Assembly: GCA_018873225.1 (NCBI GenBank)
Contig: JAEILZ010000007.1
Span: forward strand, 1 to 64,000
Length of the DNA stretch: 64,000 nt
Origin: [Phialemoniopsis] sp. UDSM-2020
Taxonomy: Eukaryota; Ascomycota; Sordariomycetes; Thyridiales; Thyridiaceae
Direction: 5' to 3'
The notes under the pieces are model-generated. The model had not been told where the DNA came from. It saw only the letters and a list, made by a program, of their open reading frames with translations, and searched no databases. Shown here piece after piece: positions 1-9,593 of this stretch. Position numbers and translations under genes: made by a program. The stretch's first letter is position 1. Each line of letters opens with the position of its first letter.

Positions 1-109
1 ACCCTAACCCTAACCCTAACCCTAACCCTAACCCTAACCCTAACCCTAACCCTAACCCTAACCCTAACCCTAACCCTAACCCTAACCCTAACCCTAACCC
101 TAACCCTAA
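1..109. repeat. Telomeric repeat (CCCTAA)n
   Basis: About 18 perfect tandem copies of CCCTAA run from base 1 to base 109 with no interruption. This is the C-rich strand of the common TTAGGG telomere, so base 1 is at or very near the physical left chromosome end and everything to the right is subtelomeric. Confidence 0.99.
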
Positions 110-261
110 GTAACTCTAACTTTAGGTAACCCTAACTCTAAGTAATCCTAACTTAATAATATTACTATGCCCTACTTAATAATTTATAAGCCAATAGAAA
201 TTTAGAAAAAAGGGATGGGAGGGAAAGGGATGTGAGGGTATAACGCTTTGACTACTCTCAC
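110..261. repeat. Degenerate telomere-like repeats and short subtelomeric spacer
   Basis: From 110 to about 163 the repeat decays into variants such as TAACTCTAAC, TAACCCTAACTC and TAATCCTAAC. A purine-rich stretch (GGGATGGGAGGG-like, about 210-240) follows and runs straight into the 3' end of the HET gene. Only about 150 bp separate the perfect telomere from coding sequence. Confidence 0.8.
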
Positions 262-1754
262 CTAAAGAAAGGGATTTGAGGGTTGAAGGCAATAGGGAAT
301 AATGGTAAGGGTGCGACTGGCGAAGTGTTTCTCTTGGTATCTGTATAGACGTCAGCGACAACTCTCGCTAGCATGCTTCCACTGGCATAGAATAAGTCTT
401 ACGTCCAACCGCGAGTGTCGTAAGCCCTGTCTGCGGACAGGGGCTGTTTGGCGTACATAAAGGCGAGACGCAATCCATCACCGATTTGCTCAATATTGCG
501 GACATCGCCCCAAGGCCCACGCCCTGTTTCAACGCCGGCGATGCCCTCAAAGGCATCGTGGCTGTCGGCGGCACAGATGACGACGTGCGCCGCGCCGTAG
601 ACGTTGTCCATCTTGCGGATCGCCTCGAGCCACCTCTCGCCGCTGCCATCCTGCACGATGCACAGACTGTCGACCCATACGTATCGTAGACCCAACTTCC
701 GTGTCATGGTCATGGCGTCCCGGATGGTGCGCGGAATGCGGGCGTGATTCTCGTTGCGGGCGAAGAAGTGCGGCACCGACCGCTCCTCAACATTAGCCGT
801 CAGGGTCTTGAAGAAGGCCTCGTCCGAGTCGGCCCGACCCCACACGTAGCTGAGAGCGGCGTATCGCAATGCCCGCTCGCCACAACCCGTTGCGGCGACG
901 TCGCGGAGCCGCACGAGGCAGTTCTGTTCGAGATCGACGCAGCGAAAATCGGGCACGGCTAGCGCCGGCGACGCCCAGTCCATAAGCTGCATCGTATGAG
1001 CCGAGGTGCATACGGCGCCGTGGCGCTCCTCGCAGATGGAGAGCCAGCGGAGCACCAGGTCGAAGTCGATAGCGTCGTGGCGGGTCGGCCGAGGGAGGAA
1101 GGGAAGCGCCGTGGGCGGCGCGTCGGGCGGCAGGTCGTTGGCCAGCAGAGTGATCTGCGGAAACAGGACGCCCTTCACTGGCAGGTCCGGGAACTTGCCT
1201 CCGTGGAGGACAAGAGATGGGTTGAGTACTCGCACTTCGCTCAGGGACGCCCAGGCCTCGTCGCGGTTTGGCGTGCGGCCTGTCGTGCCCCAGCTGATAG
1301 CGACATGAAGCTCGCGCCCCTGGCGGTCGACATCGGGCACCTCGTCGATGCCGCCAGACAGCGAGACGATGAAGAGTCGACATAGAGGGCAATTAGTGCT
1401 CTTCTTCATCTGGGGGACGGGCTGAAGGACAACATTTCCGGTGAACGGCTGCGTCCACTGCATGAAGTCGCTATCGGTTGGAAACACAATGAAGCGTCGC
1501 GCTGTGAGATTAAGCGACGAGCAAGCCGCGCACAGTTTGTCCCCTGGTAGTGCTGCATTGGTAGGCACCGGGAGCAATGATTGTTGTGGTGTCATGGAGC
1601 CGGGCTCGATGGGGTGGATGACATCCTCCCCGGTAGGAGCCATGGCTTCCGTCGACCACGGTTCTCGCACGTTCCGAGGCCGAGCCTGAAGTCCCGGCAC
1701 ACAGCGTGACATAAAATACCACAAGGATTGAGCGAGGGCAGATGGCCACCACAT
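262..1754 (-). CDS. HET-domain (heterokaryon incompatibility) protein, cut short at the telomere
   Basis: HET proteins trigger growth arrest or cell death when genetically different hyphae fuse. The long exon (1754-403) carries the domain from about residue 298: ALSYVWG, then IPRTIRDAMTMTRKLGLRYVWVDSLCI-type core (seen as separate blocks), then VYGAAHVVICAA. It ends in RGWT directly at a GTAAGA donor. A 62-nt intron (402-341, acceptor CTATACAG) leads to a second exon at 340-262 that restores the family's RGWTYQE motif and runs about 20 more residues to a stop. Family members usually continue for hundreds of residues, so the C-terminal region is missing, plausibly lost to a terminal deletion healed by a telomere. 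The start is uncertain: ATG 1754 opens the frame, ATG 1643 is an alternative. Confidence 0.8.
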
Positions 1755-2398
1755 AAGATATTGTTCGTCGCTGTGCTAGGGCCAAGGACTGTATCCTAAT
1801 ACCAGAGGAGGAGGGGGAATTCCTGCCTCTCACGAGAGTGGGCGGATCATTTGACCTGGGCCAACTGTGGCTGGCTCTGGCACTGCTGTTCGTGCCCAAT
1901 ATTCATCCTCAAATCTTTGAAGAGTGGAGACCACATGGCTGATAACATTCATCTGATCGGTTCAGCTCGTTTCTTTCCGCCACTTTTCCATCTCTGTCAC
2001 GACCCAGCTCATCCCCATGGAGGAAGCACGGACCATGAGGGGCTGAGCCTCTCTGTGGACCGGCGGCGATTGGGCTGAGAAGCGTGGGGACCATCACGAT
2101 ATAACAGCGATGCAGTAATATACAATGCGTATTACTAGGTCCTAATGCATTTTCTTTCAGTTTCATAATTGTGCTGTAGAATTTGAGTTTCAACCAGTAA
2201 CAGACCGCTCCTTTATTTACTTGCAACACTTGAGATTCTAGACCAAACCCAATTCGGCTCACCTCAGATCGGACCGAAAAATTCGCAATAGCTGCTGCAG
2301 GTCAGCACGCAGTGAGAGACTGCCGTGGCGACAATACTTTGATACTCAGATTTCACTGGAGGGACAAGATAATCTAGGACGGTACTGTTCTTATAGTG

Positions 2399-2467
2399 TT
2401 ATTGCCATGTGAGTTCAAGCGCTACTTCCAAGCCGGACACACCAGCACCAACGACAACAAAGTTCAT
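2399..2467 (-). pseudogene. N-terminal relic of an FAD-dependent oxidoreductase
   Basis: A 22-codon minus-strand ORF begins MNFVVVGAGVSGLEVALEL and stops. That is the first beta strand, GxGxxG dinucleotide-binding loop and helix that open D-amino-acid-oxidase-like or amine-oxidase-like flavoproteins, sitting exactly at a start codon as in intact genes. Nothing downstream continues the fold, so this is most likely the leftover 5' end of a deleted gene. A chance match is possible given its length. Confidence 0.5.
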
Positions 2468-2601
2468 ATCTTGCCTCGCTCTGTCAATTTATAATTCAAT
2501 AGAGATATATCCATCAAGCCCCAAAGTTTTGTTTGTTGATTAACCGTATTGCCCACGTACAAGACCTTCAGGCACTCTTGAATTGGCATGCGGGAGCTGC
2601 T

Positions 2602-2641
2602 GGGGATGGGTAGGATGGGTGGGATGGGTGGGATGGGATGG
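2602..2641 (+). repeat. G-rich minisatellite with G-quadruplex potential
   Basis: Imperfect tandem copies of GGGATGGGT. Several runs of three or four G separated by 2-5 bases on the plus strand could fold as a quadruplex. The tract lies about 235 bp upstream of the amidohydrolase start codon. Confidence 0.6.
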
Positions 2642-2654
2642 CCTGCAGAGCAGC

Positions 2655-2704
2655 CGGGGCAGGCCATCGGTCCTTCGGAAGCGGAAAGCGGAGACCGGAA
2701 CCGG
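2655..2704. promoter_or_regulatory. CGG-triplet array upstream of the amidohydrolase
   Basis: CGG triplets start at 2655, 2668, 2676, 2682, 2689, 2696 and 2702; the last five are spaced 6, 7, 7 and 6 bp. Direct CGG repeats are the usual half-sites of fungal Zn(II)2Cys6 regulators. Similar arrays lie upstream of the MFS gene and of the Zn2Cys6 gene nearby. Binding is inferred, not shown. Confidence 0.55.
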
Positions 2705-2764
2705 CATCACCTCCCCGCATCTTGGCATCCATCATCCTGGGTGGCAGCAGCAATTGGAACGGTC

Positions 2765-2770
2765 TATAAA
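2765..2770 (+). promoter_or_regulatory. TATA box of the amidohydrolase gene
   Basis: TATAAA lies 106 bp before the chosen ATG (2876) and just downstream of the CGG array, a normal fungal core-promoter layout. Confidence 0.55.
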
Positions 2771-2875
2771 ATTCCTAACAATTGACCTACTCTAGGCGGG
2801 CGAAGTGATCTTTATTGCTCAACAGTGAGACGGAACGTTTGCGAATCGAAAACAAGAAACAAAAACACATTCGCC

Positions 2876-4195
2876 ATGTCGGACACACAAGCTTCCAGCA
2901 CGACGGCTACAGCTCAATCGGCCGTGAAAACGCCTCTTCTCATCCCAGGTCGAGGTGATCCAGTGCAGGATGCGATTCTGGTCTTCTCTTCAGGCAAAAT
3001 TGATTATGCAGGGCCTCAATCAGGACTTCCCAAGTCGCTAGACGTCCCTCCCGAGCGAACGATCGAAGTCCCCGTCTTGCTACCGGGCTTGTGGGACTGC
3101 CACGTGCATTTCATTGGGCATCTGGAACAGAGCATGGATGGTATGGCAAGTACCCAGCCATTCTTCGCCGGCGTCCGTACGGCCCACGACATCGCAGCTA
3201 CTCTGAACGCAGGCTTCACCAGCGTCCGCGAGACGGCAGGATGGGGCGTCGAGCTCTCACAGGAGATCGAAGCTGGACGACTGATTGGGCCCAATATCTA
3301 CTCGGTCTGTGCTGCGATCAGCTGCACAGGAGGGCATGTAGATCATCATACCATGCCAGAACATCACTTCCATGAACTCGGTTGCCACGGTATCCCGCTG
3401 GTTGTAGCAGATGGGGTGCCCGAGTGCATCAAAGTGGTACGGCAACAACTACGCCGTGGCGCCAAGGCCATCAAAATCTGCACCAGCGGAGGCGTCTCCA
3501 GTGACCGTGATGACCCAAGGCATCAGCAGTTCTCCGACGAAGAGATTAGAGCCATGGTCGAGGAGGCCGCTCGGTCACAACGAGCTCTCACGGCACACGC
3601 CCATGGCCACGCTGGTATCATGGCGGCGATCCGCAACGGCGCCACCAGCGTCGAACATGGAACTTACCTGGACGACGAGGCGATTGCCCTGATGAAGGAG
3701 AAAGGGACGATTCTGGTCCCCACTCGAGGTATCATTGAGGACGGGTTGACGACAGCCGAGTCCTGGTCGGCCAGGGCGTTCGAAAAGTTGAAGCCGATGG
3801 CAGAACAACATGCGAAAGCATACCGGGCCGCCGTGGCCGCCGGTGTAAGAATTGCTAGCGGGTCAGACTACGGCATCAGCAAAAGAGGTACCCCATTGAG
3901 TCACGGTCATAATGGCAGGGAGCTAGAGCTGGCGGTGCAGGTCGGTGGCATGACTCCCCTGCAGGCGATCGAGGCCGCCACGGCTATCGCTCCCGATGTT
4001 CTCGGCCCTCAGGCCCCTCGAGCCGGCATATTGAAAGAGGGCTACGACGCCGACTTCATCGCACTGACATCTAATCCTTTAGATGACATCAGTATCGTCG
4101 CTAACCCGGACAATGTCACCCACGTCTGGCTGGGAGGAAAGCTGAAGAAATCCCCAGAAAGACCGATCCTTATCCTAAGCCGAACCATGGAATAG
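2876..4195 (+). CDS. Metal-dependent amidohydrolase (prolidase / imidazolonepropionase-like)
   Basis: A single-exon protein of 439 aa. Amidohydrolases use one or two metal ions to hydrolyse amide or ester bonds, here probably an N-acyl amino acid, dipeptide or cyclic amide. The ligand set is visible: HVH at residues 76-78, the lysine expected to be carboxylated at K200 (AIKICTSGG), His241/His243 (AHAHGHAG), His261 (SVEHGTYL) and Asp331 (ASGSDYG). The frame is open further upstream (ATG 2825), but ATG 2876 has a better context (TCGCCATGTCG) and gives a normal N-terminus. No signal peptide is seen, so probably cytosolic. The family includes Xaa-Pro dipeptidases and fungal ochratoxinase-type enzymes; the substrate here is unknown. 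The neighbouring permease and regulator suggest uptake and breakdown of one compound. Confidence 0.88.
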   Translation: MSDTQASSTTATAQSAVKTPLLIPGRGDPVQDAILVFSSGKIDYAGPQSGLPKSLDVPPERTIEVPVLLPGLWDCHVHFIGHLEQSMDGMASTQPFFAGVRTAHDIAATLNAGFTSVRETAGWGVELSQEIEAGRLIGPNIYSVCAAISCTGGHVDHHTMPEHHFHELGCHGIPLVVADGVPECIKVVRQQLRRGAKAIKICTSGGVSSDRDDPRHQQFSDEEIRAMVEEAARSQRALTAHAHGHAGIMAAIRNGATSVEHGTYLDDEAIALMKEKGTILVPTRGIIEDGLTTAESWSARAFEKLKPMAEQHAKAYRAAVAAGVRIASGSDYGISKRGTPLSHGHNGRELELAVQVGGMTPLQAIEAATAIAPDVLGPQAPRAGILKEGYDADFIALTSNPLDDISIVANPDNVTHVWLGGKLKKSPERPILILSRTME

Positions 4196-4806
4196 AAGGC
4201 ACCTTTCAAAGTGTCTGACGCATCGGCGAGGACGAGATCATTTTCTAGACGTTCGAGTTGCCCCTTCTAAAGTACCATAGAATTATATGAGATTGTGCAG
4301 ATTTTTAAGGCGCGGGTGGTAACGCTCTTGTATGCGTGTGATATATGAGCACTCGGGGGACATGGGTCAAGGAGACTCGCTCCCCCTACAGAACATCACC
4401 GGTTTCATCGCATGTTAATTTTTATGCATACCTAATTTTGCCTTTGGCTTCTATCTTGCGGAGACCTGTCCATGTGAGGGGTCATCTATCGTTTCACACG
4501 TATAAGCCCATTGTGGGAACATAGCCTAGAGTATGCACAGAGGCGAGAGGCGAGATGAACACGAAAATGCGATAGCTACAACGAAGACAAGCCGCTGCTA
4601 ATGCAAGCCTCATTCAGTAAACATCTACTTTAGACAAGACGGTCGGCCAGTCTGGTTGCCACTGGAGGAATCTGTTCAGCTTCTTGACTACTGGCCACAT
4701 TCGAAAGTGATAAGAAAAGCGAATCTGCCAAGGCAGACCATGACTTGAACTAGTGGTGGCACAGCGGCCGGCGCCGGACAGACTCGGCTATTGGTATCCC
4801 ACGCTC

Positions 4807-4860
4807 CCGCGTGCCGTATCCGTGTCCCGTTTCCGCATCCGCGTTACGTGTCCGCGTCCG
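4807..4860. promoter_or_regulatory. CCG/CGG-triplet array upstream of the MFS gene
   Basis: CCG triplets (CGG on the minus strand) start at 4807, 4814, 4820, 4827, 4833, 4839, 4852 and 4858, with steps of 7, 6, 7, 6, 6, 13 and 6 bp. The period matches the amidohydrolase and regulator arrays. It lies about 195-245 bp before the MFS start. A likely multi-site target for a Zn2Cys6 regulator; inference only. Confidence 0.6.
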
Positions 4861-4943
4861 TACTTCCATCTTCTTCGTAGCGCCTGGCTCTAGAGGCTTC
4901 CCCATGGGGTCATCAGCTCCAGGCTTCCTGGTCATGATACAGA

Positions 4944-4950
4944 TATATAA
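4944..4950 (+). promoter_or_regulatory. TATA box of the MFS gene
   Basis: TATATAA lies about 103 bp upstream of ATG 5053 and downstream of the triplet array. Confidence 0.5.
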
Positions 4951-5052
4951 GTCCGTCTCAAGATCAGGTCATGTCCATAATTCCTGCTTGTTTCGTCAAA
5001 ATCGGACACTCTCATTACTCTGGATACAATCAATATCAACAATTCATTCGCC

Positions 5053-6632
5053 ATGGATAAAAAGATGGCGGCAATGGCTTCCCTCGACCAAGCACCTGTG
5101 GGTGATGTCAACAAGGAAGTTGAGTACGCTCATGCGGAGAGTTTTCCTACCAATGAAGTAACTCGAGCCGAGAAACGTCTGCTTCGAAAGATTGACTTTC
5201 GGGTTTTGCCCATTCCCGTACTGCTAGTCGGCCTGTCGTCTATTGACCGAGTCAACATTTCCTCGGCCAAAGTTGCGGGGATGGACAAGGATCTCAGCTT
5301 GGGCGGTACCCGATATAATGTCGTTGTCCTCGGTATGCTTTCTCTCTCCATTCTCTTCTGGCTGTGTCAGTGATCATGTCGAGGAATGACGCTGATTTTC
5401 TTGTATCTTAACAGTCTTCTTCACCACATATGCACTATCCGAATTGCCAAGTAACATCCTCCTGCGGCCGATCGGCGTTGTTCGCTACTTGTCGATACTC
5501 ATCCTTGCGTGGGGTGTCGTTGCCATGTGCCTTGGGTTTGTGCAAAATTTTGCCCAGCTCACCGCATTGCGACTTCTACTTGGCCTTTTTGAGGGTGGGC
5601 TCAATGTAAGTAGCAGTGTGCGCTCTCCTGGTCGCTCATACTGACGATTGACCTCAGCCTGCCTGCGTCTATTTGATATCCTCGTGGTATAAGCGCTACG
5701 AAACACATAGCAGGATTGCCGTTTGGTACACACTCGCCAGCATCATCGCCGGATTGGCCGGCGTGATATCGTATGGCTTCAGTAAGATGGAGGGCGTTGG
5801 TGGGCTACGTGGGTGGCGCTGGATCTTCATCATGCCCGGTCTGATCACGATCGCCTGTGTCGTTCTCGTCTACTTCTTCGTTTCGGAGTTCCCAGAGAAG
5901 GCCAAATGGCTGAACTCGGAAGAGCTCGCTCTCGTGCAGCAACGGCTCCGGGAAGACCGCGCGGAAGAGTTTGACGACAAGGCCACCCTGAGGGAGACCT
6001 TGGCTCCATTGAAAGACTGGCGTATTTGGGCTATGTCGATGCTATACTTTTATCCAGCTGCCGGATTCTACGCCATGGCTTTCTTCACACCGACCATTCT
6101 CAGCGCCTTCGGCTTTTCTGTAGCTCTCAGCCAGATTCTTCAGACCCCGCCCTACATTCTTGGAGCCATCTGCTCTGTTGCTACGGGCTACTACGGCGAC
6201 AAGATACACCGACGGTCGCCGTTCATGCTCGGGCATGCGGTCATCGTCATAGTCGGGTTTCTCTTGATGGGCTGGGGACCGAACACAGGCGGGAAACTTA
6301 CAGGGGTGTTCTTGTCCGTCGCCGGCGTTCAAAGCATCATTCCGACTGTGCTCACATTCATGTCGAACAACATTGTTTCGGTCAAGGCTCGAAAAGTGGG
6401 AATTGCCTTGCAGATCGTGGTGGGAGCCATTGGTGGCCTATGCGGCTCTCTGATATTCCGCGCACAAGACGCCCCAGGATACAGGCCAGGCATGTACGCC
6501 GCATTTGGCCTCATGGTGGTCTACGTGATCAACGTTATTGGCATCACTGAGTATTTCCGTCGACAAAACAAGAAAGCCGATGAGGAGGGCCTGACAATCG
6601 ACGGCGTGGAGGGTTTTCGGTACACATTGTAG
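5053..6632 (+). CDS. MFS anion:cation symporter (allantoate permease / Dal5-like)
   Basis: Three exons, 5053-5332, 5415-5605 and 5658-6632, with canonical introns (GTATGC...ACAG and GTAAGT...TCAG), give 481 aa in one continuous frame. The protein has the ACS-family layout: a charged N-terminus (EKRLLRKIDFRVLPIPVLL), IDRVNISSAK after helix 1, LLGLFEGG near helix 4, SSWYKRYE between the halves, and about 12 hydrophobic segments. Such plasma-membrane permeases import small organic anions (allantoate, nicotinate, dipeptides, pantothenate). It follows the amidohydrolase on the same strand and shares its promoter array, so it probably imports that enzyme's substrate or a related compound. No lesion is seen. 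Confidence 0.9.
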
Positions 6633-7111
6633 GACCGATTGTACGGTAGAAAAAGGGAGGATGCGTTGATTTATCTACACTGTGGTCTGAAATGCAGTCC
6701 TTTAAAGATGAATATCGGTGTTGAGTTGATTACAATAGGAATGATGAGGGAGTCTAACGCTCGACTAGTCATAATATTCTCATTTACTAGTCACAGATGG
6801 TATCATCTTGTAGTGAAAGAGTGCTCGTGAAAATGAATAATGCAAGATGGTCCACAGCGTCGCTCCAAAGAGACCTTTCCCTTTATTATAGATCGAGGTA
6901 CTTCATGGCCTTCGCAAACTTGTCTTTGTCCTGGCTTGCACGAGTACGGGTGATACAGTCTCGCGTCCTCTCCTTTTATCGGGTTCGCTCACAACATCTG
7001 GGCATGCGATGCTTCCATTGTTTCAAATGTGAAATCGCGGGAGAAAATGCTTCGTACTGCCATGACCCTTGCAGTTGCTCAACTGGGTTTGAAATGTAGG
7101 TTGCGCCATCT
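6633..7111. other. Convergent 3' spacer
   Basis: An AT-richer spacer between the 3' ends of the MFS gene (+) and the Zn2Cys6 gene (-). It presumably holds both 3' untranslated regions; nothing else is seen. Confidence 0.5.
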
Positions 7112-9593
7112 TCATCCCTCAGAAAAATGCGTCGACCATCTCTGCCCAAGAAATGACCAATCATTCGTAGCATCCAGAGACATATCAAAATATCCATTGG
7201 GCCAATCAAGTTCTTCAGGCACGGCCAATGGATCTAGACGGATATGTGACGCCTCGATGGCGCCCGAGTCGTCGGCTGTGGATGTAGTTTGCGGAACAAG
7301 ATTTAGAGCCGTGTCAGACGCCTCGGGGTATTCTTGCGGAGTCGAATTCATCGTGGCAGAAGTGGTGCAGCTCTCGTTGGACAGTGCGGCATAGTCAAAT
7401 AACTTGGCCATGAGGTCGATGTCCTCTTGTTCCACATTCACATCCGAGAGCTCCTTGGAAGGTATCGCACCATCGTACTCGCCATCTCCGTAGCTAATGG
7501 TTCGGCGACGGTGGAGACGGGCAGAAATCTCGTCGAGGACTCTCAACTGCGATTGTCAGAACACTCATCAGCTATCGTCTCGTCACGCCACAACTTACAC
7601 TGTTTCCTACACTGGGCCACATCTTGGACATTCTTTGAAGATAGGCATGTGCTTTGTCGTACCTGCGGCGGGCAGCATTCGCAACCTTTGAGTTATCGTT
7701 GATGCTATGCTCTAGCTGGATACTGGCTGCAAGTGCCACAAGATAGCCGATGAAGGGGTCGTAGATGTTCATTCCTGCTCCTTCCATCTCGATGATGTGG
7801 CGGATCACCCAGCTGGAATGAATTATGGAGTGCTGATGAGACTTTTGTAAGGTCGTGAGGGGTACTTGATTATGTTGGTATCGGGTCTTCATAAACAGAA
7901 CGAACGGGTGATGTCTGGGCTGGTCAGTGGTCGTATGAACATGGCGCGGCAGAGATTGCACTCACAGGCGACATCTTATTGCTGAATATAGTATCTGGAG
8001 GAACACCCAGGCCGAAAAGTAAGGTTGTAGGTGTGGTTCGCTCACGACACGGCGAGGAGATCCCACCTTGGTATACCGGTGTGGGAGAGCCTCTGTCCGA
8101 GGTTATTAGTGACGTTCCAGGGCACAGTGATCATTCTACTCACTCGTCTCGAATTCCATTAGGCGCGTTTCGATCGTCGCCTGTGTTGAATCGTTTCTCC
8201 AAAAAGACACGGGCGCTGTTGAGTCTTCGTCGAACACTTCCATGAGAGCGCTATGCCATATATCCAAGAGCACTATGTTGCAGGAAACGATGTCCAAAGA
8301 TCCTGCCCGCTGTATATCTCCAGGCGAGATTGGCAGCGTGATCTCTCTGTGGGTAGAGGAGCCTTCGGGGGTTGGGGGCCCGCATTGCACCAGGAAGAGT
8401 TCGAAAGAGGAAGCCGGTGTGCAGCAGGAACTTACGCCTGCACCGCTAAAAGTGCGATCCATCATGAACAAGGTCCATACGGTCGAACGCCAGCCGAGCG
8501 ACAAGCGCGTCTCCAACGGTTGGGTACCTTCTTTGCCGAGCAAGCCGCGTGTCTGTGCAAGCCTTAGTCCCAGAGCAATCTGAGCCTGAGCTCGGTGCGG
8601 TTTGCCCGCTGCGAATCCGCTTCAGTATGATACATGGCAGTAGTGGTCTGTGATACGAGACTTACTAGCAAAATCGACCTGGGCTAGTAAACAAAGCGCC
8701 CTGAAGTAGGCGAGGTCAAAGTCGAACCTAGAGTATTGGGCAGCTAACCTGTCCCAGGCTGCATCCGCAAGCGCCTCACACATCTCGACAACGGCAGTTT
8801 TGTTGGGAAAGAATGGATGTTGGGATGTCCGCAAGCTGAGAGCTAGTAGAGCAAGCAGTACTGATTTGGGGTATTCGGCCGCCGAGGCCTGTGGAGCATC
8901 GCTCGTTTCCTGCATGAGAGGGTAAGGCTGGTTGTGGAAGTACCGAAAATAGAGCATAATGCCTTCTTCCTGGATCTCATTGGGGACCTCGGGGTTCTTC
9001 GCGTTTGTAGGGAGCGTTATGGAGGGGGAGGTTGTATCGAGTGAAGACGCCTCGTTGGCTTGGCGTAAGCCTCCTTCCCCGTGCTCCAGGTCAACAATTC
9101 CCTTTGCTCTGGTGATGAGTGGTCAGTACAGCTGCCAGTCCATGGGGTTCGCATACTGACCCCAAAGCCTGTGCCAACTCGGAAAGCTTGGACTCGACCG
9201 CGCTCAGTCGGTTCACCTGCATTCAGACAACATGAGCCGGTGGCAGCGTAGCATACTATCACGACACTCACCTACTCACCTCGGATTGTCCTTGTGCCAT
9301 GGCAAAGGCCGAGCGAGGTTTGCGACTCCGACCTCGCACCCCATTGTCATGCTGTGGTTCTTTCTCAGCATAGATACATCGCTGTCTGAGCCGCGTACAG
9401 AGTGAGCAGCGTGGCTTCTGGCCTGAACATCGCGACTTTTTGCGTCTGCCGATCATTAGCCAATGCCTTTTCTCTGCGTCCACCTTGGCGGCGACTAGTA
9501 GTGAACCTGCCTGCAGTTCTCACAAGCTTGGCTCGCACGTTTAATGGGCTCGACGAAGTACTCGTCGGTCGACGAGAGGAGATCATCCGCCAT
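7112..9593 (-). CDS. Zn(II)2Cys6 transcription factor with fungal-specific TF domain (probable cluster regulator)
   Basis: Nine exons (9593-9511, 9445-9280, 9216-9161, 9108-8666, 8608-8436, 8342-8144, 8092-7966, 7914-7599, 7546-7112) give a closed 665-aa frame. The N-terminal zinc cluster is split by the first intron: CENCR | RKKSRC then SGQKPRCSLCTRLRQRC. The spacing (CX2CX6C) is correct only if intron 1 (9510-9446) is a GC-AG intron. A short leucine/coiled stretch (VNRLSAVESKLSELAQAL) follows, then the regulatory domain with AQIALGLRLAQTRGL and TVWTLFMMDRTFSG. The fifth intron (8435-8343) is in phase and could be retained. It is convergent with the MFS gene. CGG arrays in its own 5' flank suggest autoregulation. 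Confidence 0.85.

Larger units (their letters stand above)
1755..2875. other. Intergenic region, HET gene to amidohydrolase
   Basis: No complete gene is visible. It holds the FAD-oxidoreductase relic (2399-2467), a G-rich tract (2602-2641), a CGG-triplet array (2655-2704) and a TATA box (2765-2770), each listed separately. The 1909-2262 minus-strand ORF shows no recognisable motif. Confidence 0.6.
4196..5052. other. Intergenic region with MFS promoter
   Basis: No gene is supported here. The right part is the MFS promoter, with a CCG-triplet array (4807-4860) and a TATA box (4944-4950). Confidence 0.6.

Noticed and set aside
793..1392. 199-residue minus-strand ORF in another frame of the HET gene
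   Set aside because: Arg-rich shadow frame of GC-rich coding sequence; no family motif.
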